From assembly GCF_013205055.1 (NCBI RefSeq), contig NZ_JABMLF010000006.1:124001-188000 (forward strand): a DNA stretch of 64,000 nucleotides, written 5' to 3'. Origin of the DNA: Rathayibacter sp. VKM Ac-2856. GTDB lineage: Bacteria; Actinomycetota; Actinomycetes; Actinomycetales; Microbacteriaceae. Shown here one piece after another: positions 38,134 to 45,316 of this stretch. Position numbers and translations under genes: made by a program. Each line of letters begins with the position of its first letter. Within the stretch, counting starts at the first letter, position 1. Below the pieces are notes generated by a model. That model had not been told where the DNA came from, ran no database searches, and worked only from the letters and a program-made list of their open reading frames with translations.

Positions 38134-38196
38134 CCGCGAGATGCCACTTGTGCACGCGACACGCCGTGGAGAGCGTGCACAAGTGGCATCTCGCGG
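38134..38196. repeat. Perfect 24-bp inverted repeat
   Basis: The left arm 38134-38157 (beginning CCGCGAGATGCCACTTG) and right arm 38173-38196 (ending AAGTGGCATCTCGCGG) are exact reverse complements separated by 15 bp. The loop contains CACGCCGTG, itself a small stem. It follows the RibD-C gene by 32 bp, so it may be its terminator, though it also precedes the next gene by 32 bp. The arm sequence is unrelated to the other repeat family in this window. Confidence 0.9.
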
Positions 38197-38228
38197 GAAG
38201 AGAAGAGGGGGAGGGGGAGGATGAGGGG

Positions 38229-38951
38229 GTGAGTGGGCCGGATCTGGGGAGGCAGACGTCGATGGCGGGGGTGCGGGTGCCCGCGGTCGCGGTGGCGATG
38301 AACGGGGGTGCGGTGCCGGCGCTGGTGTGGCGGAATCAGCTGGACGGGCTGACCTTCCGGGTGCGGGACGGGTTCCTGAAGTGGAATCCGCGCTCGAGTG
38401 GCGTCGATCTCGGGCGGGAGGCGCTCCGGCTGGAGTGGGTCGCGGGTCGGCATCCGGTGCCGCGCGTGCTGGAGCGCGGCGAGGACGCCGAGGCGCAGTG
38501 GCTGCTGACCGCGCCGCTCGTCGGGACGAGCGCCGTTGCTCCGGAGTGGATCGCCCGCCCGGAGGACGCCGTCCGGGCGATCGCGGCGGGCCTGCGGGCG
38601 CTGCACGCGCTGCCGGTGGCCGAGGTGCCCGCGGCGCTCCGCGGGGACTCGTGGTTCGACCGTCGCCCGGACGTGCTCGGGGCGGCTCCTCCCGTGCCGG
38701 AGCCGGTCGTGGTGCACGGGGACGCCTGCGCCCCGAACACCCTGATCGGCGCGGACGGACGCTGGAGTGCCAGCGTCGACGTGGGCGATCTGGGCGTCGG
38801 GGACCGCTGGGCGGATCTCGCGGTCGCGGCGGTCAGCCTGGGCTGGAACTACGGCGAGGGCTTCGCGCCGCTGCTGCTGCAGGAGTACGGGATCGAGTCC
38901 GACGAGCGCCGCGCGCAGTACTACCGGGAGCTGTGGCGCCTGGAGTCCTGA
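38229..38951 (+). CDS. APH(3')-like phosphotransferase / kinase
   Basis: The 240-residue protein has the aminoglycoside-phosphotransferase fold: the catalytic loop HGDACAPN (163-170), then VDVGDLGVGDRWADLAVA with the Mg-binding aspartate, and an N-terminal lobe with FLKWNPRSS. Family members phosphorylate aminoglycosides or other small hydroxyl compounds. Resistance cannot be claimed from sequence. The GTG at 38229 follows GGAGGATGAGG; an in-frame ATG at 38262 is an alternative. Confidence 0.87.
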   Translation: MSGPDLGRQTSMAGVRVPAVAVAMNGGAVPALVWRNQLDGLTFRVRDGFLKWNPRSSGVDLGREALRLEWVAGRHPVPRVLERGEDAEAQWLLTAPLVGTSAVAPEWIARPEDAVRAIAAGLRALHALPVAEVPAALRGDSWFDRRPDVLGAAPPVPEPVVVHGDACAPNTLIGADGRWSASVDVGDLGVGDRWADLAVAAVSLGWNYGEGFAPLLLQEYGIESDERRAQYYRELWRLES

Positions 38952-38973
38952 GCGGCGCGCGCGTCGCCGGCCG

Positions 38974-40089
38974 TCACTTCCTCTCGGCGGCCTCCTCGGT
39001 CTCCTTCGCGCCGTCGTCGTCCTGCGAGGGGCCCTTCTGCCCGCGGTTCTCGCTGGAGAGGCGCAGCCAGCGGCCGTCGCGGACGTCCTTCTCGTGCACC
39101 TTCGCCTTCTTGTCGCTCGCCGCGGTGTCGCGCGGGGGCAGCTGGATGGTCTCCTCCGCCGCGATGCCGGCCTGGAGCTCGCGGCCGCGCTCGAGCTCGG
39201 CGTCGAACTCTGCGCCGAAGAGCAGGGCGATGTTGGTGATCCAGATCCAGAGCAGGAAGACGATCACGCCACCGAGGGAGCCGTACGTCTTGTTGTAGTT
39301 GGAGAAGTTGGCGACGTAGAAGGCGAAGCCGACCGAGGCGAGCAGCCAGATGAAGAGGGCGAGGATCGAGCCGGTGCTGATCCAGCGGAACTTCGGCTGG
39401 CGGATGTTCGGCGCCCAGTAGTAGAGGATCGCGATGGTCAGGACGGCGATGACGATCAGCACCGGCCACTTGGCGATGTTCCAGACCGACAGCGCGGCGG
39501 GGCCGAGGCCGACGACGTCGCCGACGGCGGTGGCGACCGGGCCGCTGAGCACCAGGATCAGGGCGGCGACGACGATGAGGACCACGGTGACGACGGTGAC
39601 GCCGAGCATGGTCGGGCGCAGCTTCCAGAACGGGCGGCCCTCGTCGATCTCGTAGACGCGGTTCATCGCGCGGCCGAAGGCGCCGACGTAGCCGGACGCG
39701 GACCAGAGGGCGCCGAGGAGGCCGGTGACGAAGGCGACACCGGCGGCCGGGGAGTTCACCAGCGACTCGATCGGGTCGCGCAGCAGGTCGACGACCTCGG
39801 CGGAGGCGAGGTTGCCGACCAGGTCGAGCACGGTCTGCGTCGTTGCCTGGGCCTGGCCGAACAGGCCGAGCACGGAGACGATCGCGAGCAGCGCCGGGAA
39901 CAGGGCCAGCACGGCGTAGTAGGTCAGCGCGGCGGCGAGGTCGGTGCACTGGTCGGCGCCGAACTCGCGGCCGGTCTTCTTCAGGACGTAGAGCCAGGAG
40001 CGCTTCGTGATGTCGGTGACGTCGTCGGGCTTGCGCGCGTCGTCGGGCTCGGGCGCGGTCTTCTCGCGGGTCGTGCTCTTCTCGGCCAT
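38974..40089 (-). CDS. YihY/BrkB family inner membrane protein
   Basis: This 371-residue protein of the YihY/virulence factor BrkB (formerly 'ribonuclease BN') family has six hydrophobic segments. Family blocks are DLAAALTYYAVLALFPALLAIVS, then WSASGYVGAFGRAMNRVYE, LRPTMLGVTVV, FRWISTGSILALFIWL and GGVIVFLLWIWITNIALLFGAEF. Long charged tails lie on both ends. The function is unproven. The start is ATG at 40089; GTG at 40098 is also possible. Confidence 0.9.
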   Translation of the reverse strand: MAEKSTTREKTAPEPDDARKPDDVTDITKRSWLYVLKKTGREFGADQCTDLAAALTYYAVLALFPALLAIVSVLGLFGQAQATTQTVLDLVGNLASAEVVDLLRDPIESLVNSPAAGVAFVTGLLGALWSASGYVGAFGRAMNRVYEIDEGRPFWKLRPTMLGVTVVTVVLIVVAALILVLSGPVATAVGDVVGLGPAALSVWNIAKWPVLIVIAVLTIAILYYWAPNIRQPKFRWISTGSILALFIWLLASVGFAFYVANFSNYNKTYGSLGGVIVFLLWIWITNIALLFGAEFDAELERGRELQAGIAAEETIQLPPRDTAASDKKAKVHEKDVRDGRWLRLSSENRGQKGPSQDDDGAKETEEAAERK

Positions 40090-40167
40090 GCCGGACACGC
40101 TATTGCCCCGCGGGTCCCGAGGGAGGCCCCTTGACGCCGCGCTGCGGGATCCGAGCGGGAAGCGCTC

Positions 40168-41355
40168 TCAGACGGTGCGGCCCTGGCGGGTCGCGGCGAG
40201 GATCCCGAAGGCGAGGAAGGAGCAGGTGGCGGTGAGGACGATCAGCAGCGGCGCGCTCCAACCGCCGGTGAGGTCGTGGGCGAGTCCGATGACCGTGGGG
40301 GCGGTCGCGGCGACGGCGTAGCCGAGGCCCTGCACCGTGGCGGAGAGCCGAGAGGCGTGCCGATCGGAGCGGGAGAGCCGCACGAGCAGGACGAAGACGA
40401 CGGTGATGCCGCCGCCCTGGGCCGCACCGCCCAGCAGGCACCAGAGCGCCCAGAGCTGGGGCGCCAGGAGCAGGCCGAGCGGGACCGTGCACCAGAGCAC
40501 GCCGATCAGGACGATGCTGCCCAGCGGCCGGAGCCGGCGGACCACCAGGGGCACGCCGAGGGCGCCGATGATCGCGGCGATCTGGAACACGGAGGAGCTC
40601 GCTCCGGCCGCCTCGATCGAGAAGCCGTTGGTGTCGACCAGGAGCGAGGGCAGCCAGGCGGTGACGCCGTAGTAGGAGAAGGCCTGGCTGGCGAAGCAGA
40701 CGGCCAGGGCGAGCACGGTGGCGCTGCGCCAGATCCGCGGCGCCGGCTCCTGGGGGCCGCGGGCGACGGGCGGGCGGGGCGCGGGGCGCAGCGCCCGGGC
40801 CGGGCCGCGGGCGAGGAGCCAGCCGGCGATGGCCAGGGCGTTGAGCGCGAGCCAGGCGAGGAGCGCGCCGCGCCAGCCGAGCGCCACGGCGAGGGGCGCG
40901 GTGCCGAGCGAGGTGATGGTCGAGCCGATGTTGAGCGCCGCGGTGTAGACGCCGGTGGTGAGGTCGACGCGCTCGGGCGCGATGTCGCGGCGGATGACGA
41001 CGGGGACGACGACGTTGCCGATCGTGATGACGACGCCGATGACGATCGTCCCCGCGACGACGAGCGCGACGTCGCCGGCCGAGCGCAGGATCGTGCCGAG
41101 CGCGACGCCGAGCACGGTGATCGTGACGGCCGCGTCCGGTCCGGCCCGCCGGATCACCAGGAGGGCGAGCGGCGTGGCCAGGGCGAAGCAGAGCACCGGG
41201 ATGCTGGTGAGGACGCCGGCCTGGCCGGACGAGAGCGAGAGGTCGTCGCGGATCGCGTCGATGACCGGTGCGACGGCGACGATCGGCCCGCGCAGCACCA
41301 GCGCCACCAGGGCGACGGCGAGGACGAAGAGCCAGGGGGCGCTCCGCCCGCGCAC
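40168..41355 (-). CDS. MFS transporter, CynX/NimT type
   Basis: The 395-residue protein has about twelve hydrophobic segments. Its pattern is that of the CynX/NimT branch of the major facilitator superfamily: LVLRGPIVAVAPVIDAIRDDL at the first helix, then GQAGVLTSIPVLCFA, GNVVVPVVIRRD and SQAFSYYGVTAWLPSLLVD. That branch includes cyanate and nitroimidazole-related transporters; the substrate here is unknown. The GTG start at 41355 lies 5 bp after the upstream DUF2510/DUF4190 gene, so they form an operon. Confidence 0.88.
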   Translation of the reverse strand: MRGRSAPWLFVLAVALVALVLRGPIVAVAPVIDAIRDDLSLSSGQAGVLTSIPVLCFALATPLALLVIRRAGPDAAVTITVLGVALGTILRSAGDVALVVAGTIVIGVVITIGNVVVPVVIRRDIAPERVDLTTGVYTAALNIGSTITSLGTAPLAVALGWRGALLAWLALNALAIAGWLLARGPARALRPAPRPPVARGPQEPAPRIWRSATVLALAVCFASQAFSYYGVTAWLPSLLVDTNGFSIEAAGASSSVFQIAAIIGALGVPLVVRRLRPLGSIVLIGVLWCTVPLGLLLAPQLWALWCLLGGAAQGGGITVVFVLLVRLSRSDRHASRLSATVQGLGYAVAATAPTVIGLAHDLTGGWSAPLLIVLTATCSFLAFGILAATRQGRTV

Positions 41356-41360
41356 GGCGG

Positions 41361-41909
41361 TCAGCTCGTGATCCCGGCGATGCGCCCGAGGACGGACAGC
41401 GCGCCGAAGGCGATGCCGATGATGCCGGTGATCAGGCCCGCGGACGCGAAGCCGCGGCCGCCGAGCTGGACCGAGGCGGCCCGGCCGCGGACGCCGAAGA
41501 CGATCGCGAGGATCGACGGGACGAGCAGCGGGTTGACCAGGAGGCTCGCGATGCCGAGGACGAGGCTCGCGATCGCGAGGGTGTTGCGGCGCGCGGGGGC
41601 GGTGCCGTAGCCGGGGGCGGCGCCGTAGGCGGGCGTCTGAGCGTAGTCGGGCGTCTGGCCGTAGCCGGGGGCGGCGGGGTACTGCGGGACGGCGCCGGCA
41701 CCGTGGCCGGGGTCGCCGTAGGCGGGCTCGCCGTACGGGGACTGCTCGGGCGCGTCCGGCTGCGGGGGCGTGCCGTAGGCGGGAGCGGGCGGCGCGGCGG
41801 GGCGCGAGCGGTCGGTCCAGGCCGCTCCGTCCCAGTAGAGCTCGGCGCCGAGGTCGGCGGGGTGCGGATACCAGCCGGGCGCGGGCAGAGGGGCGGAGTC
41901 GTCGGGCAT
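41361..41909 (-). CDS. DUF2510 / DUF4190 membrane protein
   Basis: The 182-residue actinobacterial protein has an N-terminal DUF2510 module (APGWYPHPADLGAELYWDGAAWT). A Pro/Gly/Tyr-rich linker with AYG/GYG repeats (about 40-105) follows, then a C-terminal DUF4190 module with two hydrophobic helices. The function is unknown; such proteins often lie near envelope genes. It probably leads the operon with the MFS gene. Confidence 0.88.
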   Translation of the reverse strand: MPDDSAPLPAPGWYPHPADLGAELYWDGAAWTDRSRPAAPPAPAYGTPPQPDAPEQSPYGEPAYGDPGHGAGAVPQYPAAPGYGQTPDYAQTPAYGAAPGYGTAPARRNTLAIASLVLGIASLLVNPLLVPSILAIVFGVRGRAASVQLGGRGFASAGLITGIIGIAFGALSVLGRIAGITS

Positions 41910-41946
41910 GGGGCGAGTCTAGGACGGCGCAGGAGCCGCTCGCGGC

Positions 41947-41964
41947 GGGGCGGGGCGGGGCGGG
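41947..41964. other. G-quadruplex-forming motif in a divergent promoter region
   Basis: Three GGGG runs and one GGG run are separated by single C bases. It lies in the 126-bp gap between the divergent DUF2510/DUF4190 gene and the GNAT/acyltransferase fusion gene. Canonical G4 pattern; use in regulation is inference only. Confidence 0.55.
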
Positions 41965-42035
41965 TGGTGCAGGGGGCGGCGCAGGGCAGGATGGACCCGC
42001 TGAGCGGGTTCGCCGCGCGCGCCGGAGGAGGAGCC

Positions 42036-43106
42036 ATGGGCTGGAGCATCGTCGAGGTCGAGTGGGCGGATCCCCGGGCCGAGAGCCTGCGCGCGGCGCA
42101 GCGCGTCGAGCTGGACGAGCGCTACGGCTCGGACGACCACGAGCCGGGGACGCCGCCGTCCGCCGAGGACGTGCCCGTGTTCCTCGTCGCGCTCGACGAG
42201 GCGGGAGCCGCGGTGGCGTGCGGCGGACTGCGGCCGCTGCCGGAGACGGTGCTCGGCGCGGACGTCGTCGAGGTCAAGCGGATGTTCGTCGACCGCGCCG
42301 CCCGCGGGTCCGGCGTCGCCGCGGCGGTGCTCGCCGCGCTGGAGGAGAAGGCCCGCGAGCGCGGGGCCGTGCGCCTCGTGCTCGAGACGGGGACGCTGCA
42401 GCCGGACGCGATCCGCTTCTACACGCGGCAGCGCTACGCGCCGATCCCGCTCTTCGGCTCGTACATCGGCTCCGAGCACTCGGTCTGCTTCGGGCGCTCG
42501 CTGCGGCCGGCGCGCGTCGAGGCGTCCGCGGACGTGGATCCGCGGGCCGGGATCGGCGACGGGACGCTCGTCTGGCACCTCGCGCAGGTGCGCGAGGACG
42601 CGCGGGTCGGCCGGGACTGCGTGATCGGCCGCGGAGCCTACGTGGGACCGGGGGTCGTGGTCGGCGACCGCTGCAAGATCCAGAACCACGCCCTCGTCTA
42701 CGAGCCGGCCGTGCTGGGCGACGGCGTCTTCGTCGGCCCCGCCGTGGTGTTCACGAACGACCTGCGGCCGCGGGCCGTGACTCCGGAGGGTGCGCTGAAG
42801 TCCGCCGACGACTGGCACGCGGTCGGCGTCGTCGTGGAGGAGGGCGCCGCGATCGGCGCGCGGGCGGTCTGCGTCGCGCCGGTCCGGATCGGGGCCTGGG
42901 CGATGGTCGCGGCCGGCGCCGTGGTCGCGGCCGACGTGCCGGCCTTCGCCCTCGTGGTCGGGGTGCCCGCCCGGCGGGTCGGCTGGGTCGGCCGCGCCGG
43001 CGCTCGCCTCGAGGCCGCCGGCGACGGGCCGGACGGCGCGCTCTGGCGCTGCCCGGAGACCGCGGAGGAGTACGTCGAGCGCGACGGGGTGCTGAGCCGG
43101 CTCTGA
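42036..43106 (+). CDS. GNAT domain fused to a WbpD-like left-handed beta-helix acyltransferase
   Basis: The 356-residue protein has two acetyltransferase domains. Residues 1-160 are a GNAT fold (VVEVKRMFVDRAARGSGVAAAVL, then FYTRQRYAPIPLFG). Residues 161-315 are a hexapeptide-repeat domain (VEASADVDPRAGIGDGTLVW, GDRCKIQNHALVYE, FVGPAVVFTNDLRPRA) closest in pattern to WbpD, which acetylates the 3-amino group of UDP-linked 3-amino-uronic acids. GGAGGAGGAG precedes the ATG. It is convergent with the polysaccharide operon (51-bp gap) and may serve it. Confidence 0.85.
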   Translation: MGWSIVEVEWADPRAESLRAAQRVELDERYGSDDHEPGTPPSAEDVPVFLVALDEAGAAVACGGLRPLPETVLGADVVEVKRMFVDRAARGSGVAAAVLAALEEKARERGAVRLVLETGTLQPDAIRFYTRQRYAPIPLFGSYIGSEHSVCFGRSLRPARVEASADVDPRAGIGDGTLVWHLAQVREDARVGRDCVIGRGAYVGPGVVVGDRCKIQNHALVYEPAVLGDGVFVGPAVVFTNDLRPRAVTPEGALKSADDWHAVGVVVEEGAAIGARAVCVAPVRIGAWAMVAAGAVVAADVPAFALVVGVPARRVGWVGRAGARLEAAGDGPDGALWRCPETAEEYVERDGVLSRL

Positions 43107-43157
43107 GACCGGGACCGGCCCCGGGTCAAGGCCCCGTCGCTCCGCCGCGCACAGCGC

Positions 43158-43946
43158 TCAGCGCCGGGTGCCGGCGAGGCCGCTGCGCTCGGGGACGGGT
43201 GTGCGCGGCCGGACGAGAGCGGGGGCCGCGGGGGCGACCGGGGCCGCGATCGCCGCATCGAGCGCCGGGCGGGCGGCGTGCGACGGCCCTGACGAGGGCC
43301 CCGGCCTGGCCGAGCGCCGGCCCTCGACCGCGCGGGCGATCGAGATCGCGCCGAAGAGGAGCACGATGCCGCCGACGGCGACCATGATCACCGCGCGGAG
43401 CCGGTCCGAGATCTGCTCGACCGCCTTGCCGGGGGTCTGCACCTCGAGCGCGGTGAAGAGGTAGCGGTCGTCGGCGCCGTTGACGGTCTGGATGCCGCGG
43501 AGGGTGTCGACGAGTCGGTCGCCGAGCGCGGTGGTCGTCGCGAGCGAGCCGTCGGCCGTGGGGGCGTCGGCCGTCACGCTGAGCAGCAGACCCTGGCCGG
43601 ACCAGGCCGAGCGCTCGACCGCGAACTGCGTGCTGAGCCCCTGGGCGGCGAGCGCCTCGGCGGTCTCGTCGCTGTTCAGGACGGTGACGAGCACCTGCGC
43701 GGCGAGCGAGTTGTCCGAGGAGCGCAGGTAGGGGTTGTCGGAGTTCAGCGCGGCGACCGCCGGATCCGCCTCCAGCTCGGCGGTGGTGGGGAGCTTGGGG
43801 TTGACGAGCGCGTAGGTCGCGGTCGAGGCGTAGGTGCGCGGGGACAGCACGAGCACGTACGCCATCGCGGCGACGGTGAGGACGAGGACGACACCCGCGA
43901 GGAGGCGGTGGCGCCAGAGCGTGCGGAGGACGGAGACGGGGTCCAT
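43158..43946 (-). CDS. Wzz-like chain-length determinant protein
   Basis: The 262-residue protein has the polysaccharide co-polymerase layout: membrane segments at about 15-35 and 180-205 flank an extracytoplasmic domain. A Pro/Ala-rich cytoplasmic tail follows, without a BY-kinase domain. It begins MDPVSVLRTLWRHRLLAGVV. The role is inferred as control of chain length with the adjacent polymerase. It is the last gene of the operon; its ATG shares a base with the stop of the polymerase gene. Confidence 0.8.
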   Translation of the reverse strand: MDPVSVLRTLWRHRLLAGVVLVLTVAAMAYVLVLSPRTYASTATYALVNPKLPTTAELEADPAVAALNSDNPYLRSSDNSLAAQVLVTVLNSDETAEALAAQGLSTQFAVERSAWSGQGLLLSVTADAPTADGSLATTTALGDRLVDTLRGIQTVNGADDRYLFTALEVQTPGKAVEQISDRLRAVIMVAVGGIVLLFGAISIARAVEGRRSARPGPSSGPSHAARPALDAAIAAPVAPAAPALVRPRTPVPERSGLAGTRR

Positions 43947-45313
43947 CAGGACAGCCTTTCTGAGACGTGATCGATCTCGCCGCGGGAGGGGACGGGAGTG
44001 TCCGAGCGCGGGGCGGAGGGGAGCGCGAGCTCGGCGCGCACGAGGAGCCAGCAGCTCCCGGACAGGCCGAGCACGAACGGGAACAGCAGGGCGAACACCG
44101 GGAAGCCCAGTGAGTCGAAGGTGGCGGAGGCGACCGCGGCGACCGTCGCGGAGGCGGCGACGCTCCCGGTCAGGGCGCGCAGGCGCGGGTCCTGCGCGAA
44201 CTGGGCGGCGATCAGCCCGAAGAGGGCCGGGACGCCGAAGTAGGCGAGCACCGCGGCGGCGCCGAGGAGCCCGAGCGTGATGGCGGCGCCGAGGTACTGG
44301 TTGTCGAGGATGAGCAGGGCGCTGTCCGGGAGGTAGGTGCCCGGGCCGGTGCCGAGGTAGGGCTGGTGCGCGACGAGGGCCGCCACGCGCGGGTAGTTGT
44401 CGAGGCGGTTGGTGATGGAGGAGTCGCTGGTGCCCGCGCCGATCGAGCCGGTGAGGGTGCCGAGCAGACCCGGGGTGGCGACGAAGAACGCGGCGACGGC
44501 GATCGGTGCGATCACGTATCCCCACCTCCGTGCGGCCCGGGGCAGGAAGACCGCGCAGACCGCGGCGCCCACGACCAGCGAGAGCACTCCCGAGCGGGAG
44601 ACCGTCAGCGCCAGCGCGGTGACCAGCAGCACGCAGGAGCCGGCGAGGAGGACCCGCGGGGTCCGCCGGTCGTAGAGCAGCCGCCAGACGGCGAGTGGGA
44701 GCAGCATCGCCGAGACGACGGCGAGCTCGATCGGGTGGAAGGTCGTGCCCGCCACCCGGGTGAGCCCGTCGCGGTCCTGGAAGGGGGTGCTGCCGCCGTT
44801 GTCGACGAAGCCGACCATGACGCCGCGGATCAGATCGACCGGGTCGGTGTGGGTGGTGAACTGGATCACCGCGACGATCGCGCAGAGCGACGCCGCGTTC
44901 ACCAGCGAGCCGAGCAGCACCCGGGCGTCCTCGAGCGTGCGCACGCTCTGCGTGGTCACCAGGGCGATGCCGGCCGACGCGAGCAGCAGCAGCAGCCAGC
45001 GGTCGGCGCTGAGCTGCCCCTCGCCGGTCCGCGGCACCGTGTCGCCGCTGGTGTAGCGGACGTACGACGCGATGCTCACCAGCAGGAGGAGCGCCAGAGC
45101 GGCCCGCCCGGGGTGGCGCATCGGGATCGGGTCGTGCAGCCCGAGCAGGGCCGACGCCGCCCAGGCCCCCGTGAGCAGGAGGGCGAGCACCATCGCCACC
45201 GAGCCGGACGCGCCCAGCGGCGCCAGGACCTGGTCCGCGGGGAAGAGGAACAGCGCGTAGGGGATCAGGCGCAGCAGCGTCGGGGGTCCGGTCCGCTCGA
45301 TCGGGGTGGTCAC
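43946..45313 (-). CDS. O-antigen ligase/polymerase (Wzy/WaaL-like) membrane protein
   Basis: This 455-residue protein has ten or more hydrophobic segments and a large extracytoplasmic loop of the Wzy_C/O-antigen ligase family, including SSITNRLDNYPRVAALVAHQ and YLGTGPGTYLPDSA. In a locus that also has a flippase and a chain-length protein it most likely polymerises repeat units. The GTG start is 3 bp after the upstream gene and its stop overlaps the next start. Confidence 0.85.
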   Translation of the reverse strand: MTTPIERTGPPTLLRLIPYALFLFPADQVLAPLGASGSVAMVLALLLTGAWAASALLGLHDPIPMRHPGRAALALLLLVSIASYVRYTSGDTVPRTGEGQLSADRWLLLLLASAGIALVTTQSVRTLEDARVLLGSLVNAASLCAIVAVIQFTTHTDPVDLIRGVMVGFVDNGGSTPFQDRDGLTRVAGTTFHPIELAVVSAMLLPLAVWRLLYDRRTPRVLLAGSCVLLVTALALTVSRSGVLSLVVGAAVCAVFLPRAARRWGYVIAPIAVAAFFVATPGLLGTLTGSIGAGTSDSSITNRLDNYPRVAALVAHQPYLGTGPGTYLPDSALLILDNQYLGAAITLGLLGAAAVLAYFGVPALFGLIAAQFAQDPRLRALTGSVAASATVAAVASATFDSLGFPVFALLFPFVLGLSGSCWLLVRAELALPSAPRSDTPVPSRGEIDHVSERLS

Positions 45314-45316
45314 CGG

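Noticed and set aside
38148..38951. Start of the APH-like gene at 38148, inside the inverted repeat
   Set aside because: It would encode the right half of the 24-bp inverted repeat and a Glu/Gly-rich stretch. GTG at 38229 with GGAGG upstream gives a normal family N-terminus.
38229..38951. Calling the APH-like protein an antibiotic resistance gene
   Set aside because: The HGDxxxxN fold is shared by many kinases of small molecules. Sequence alone does not show aminoglycoside activity and the context is housekeeping.
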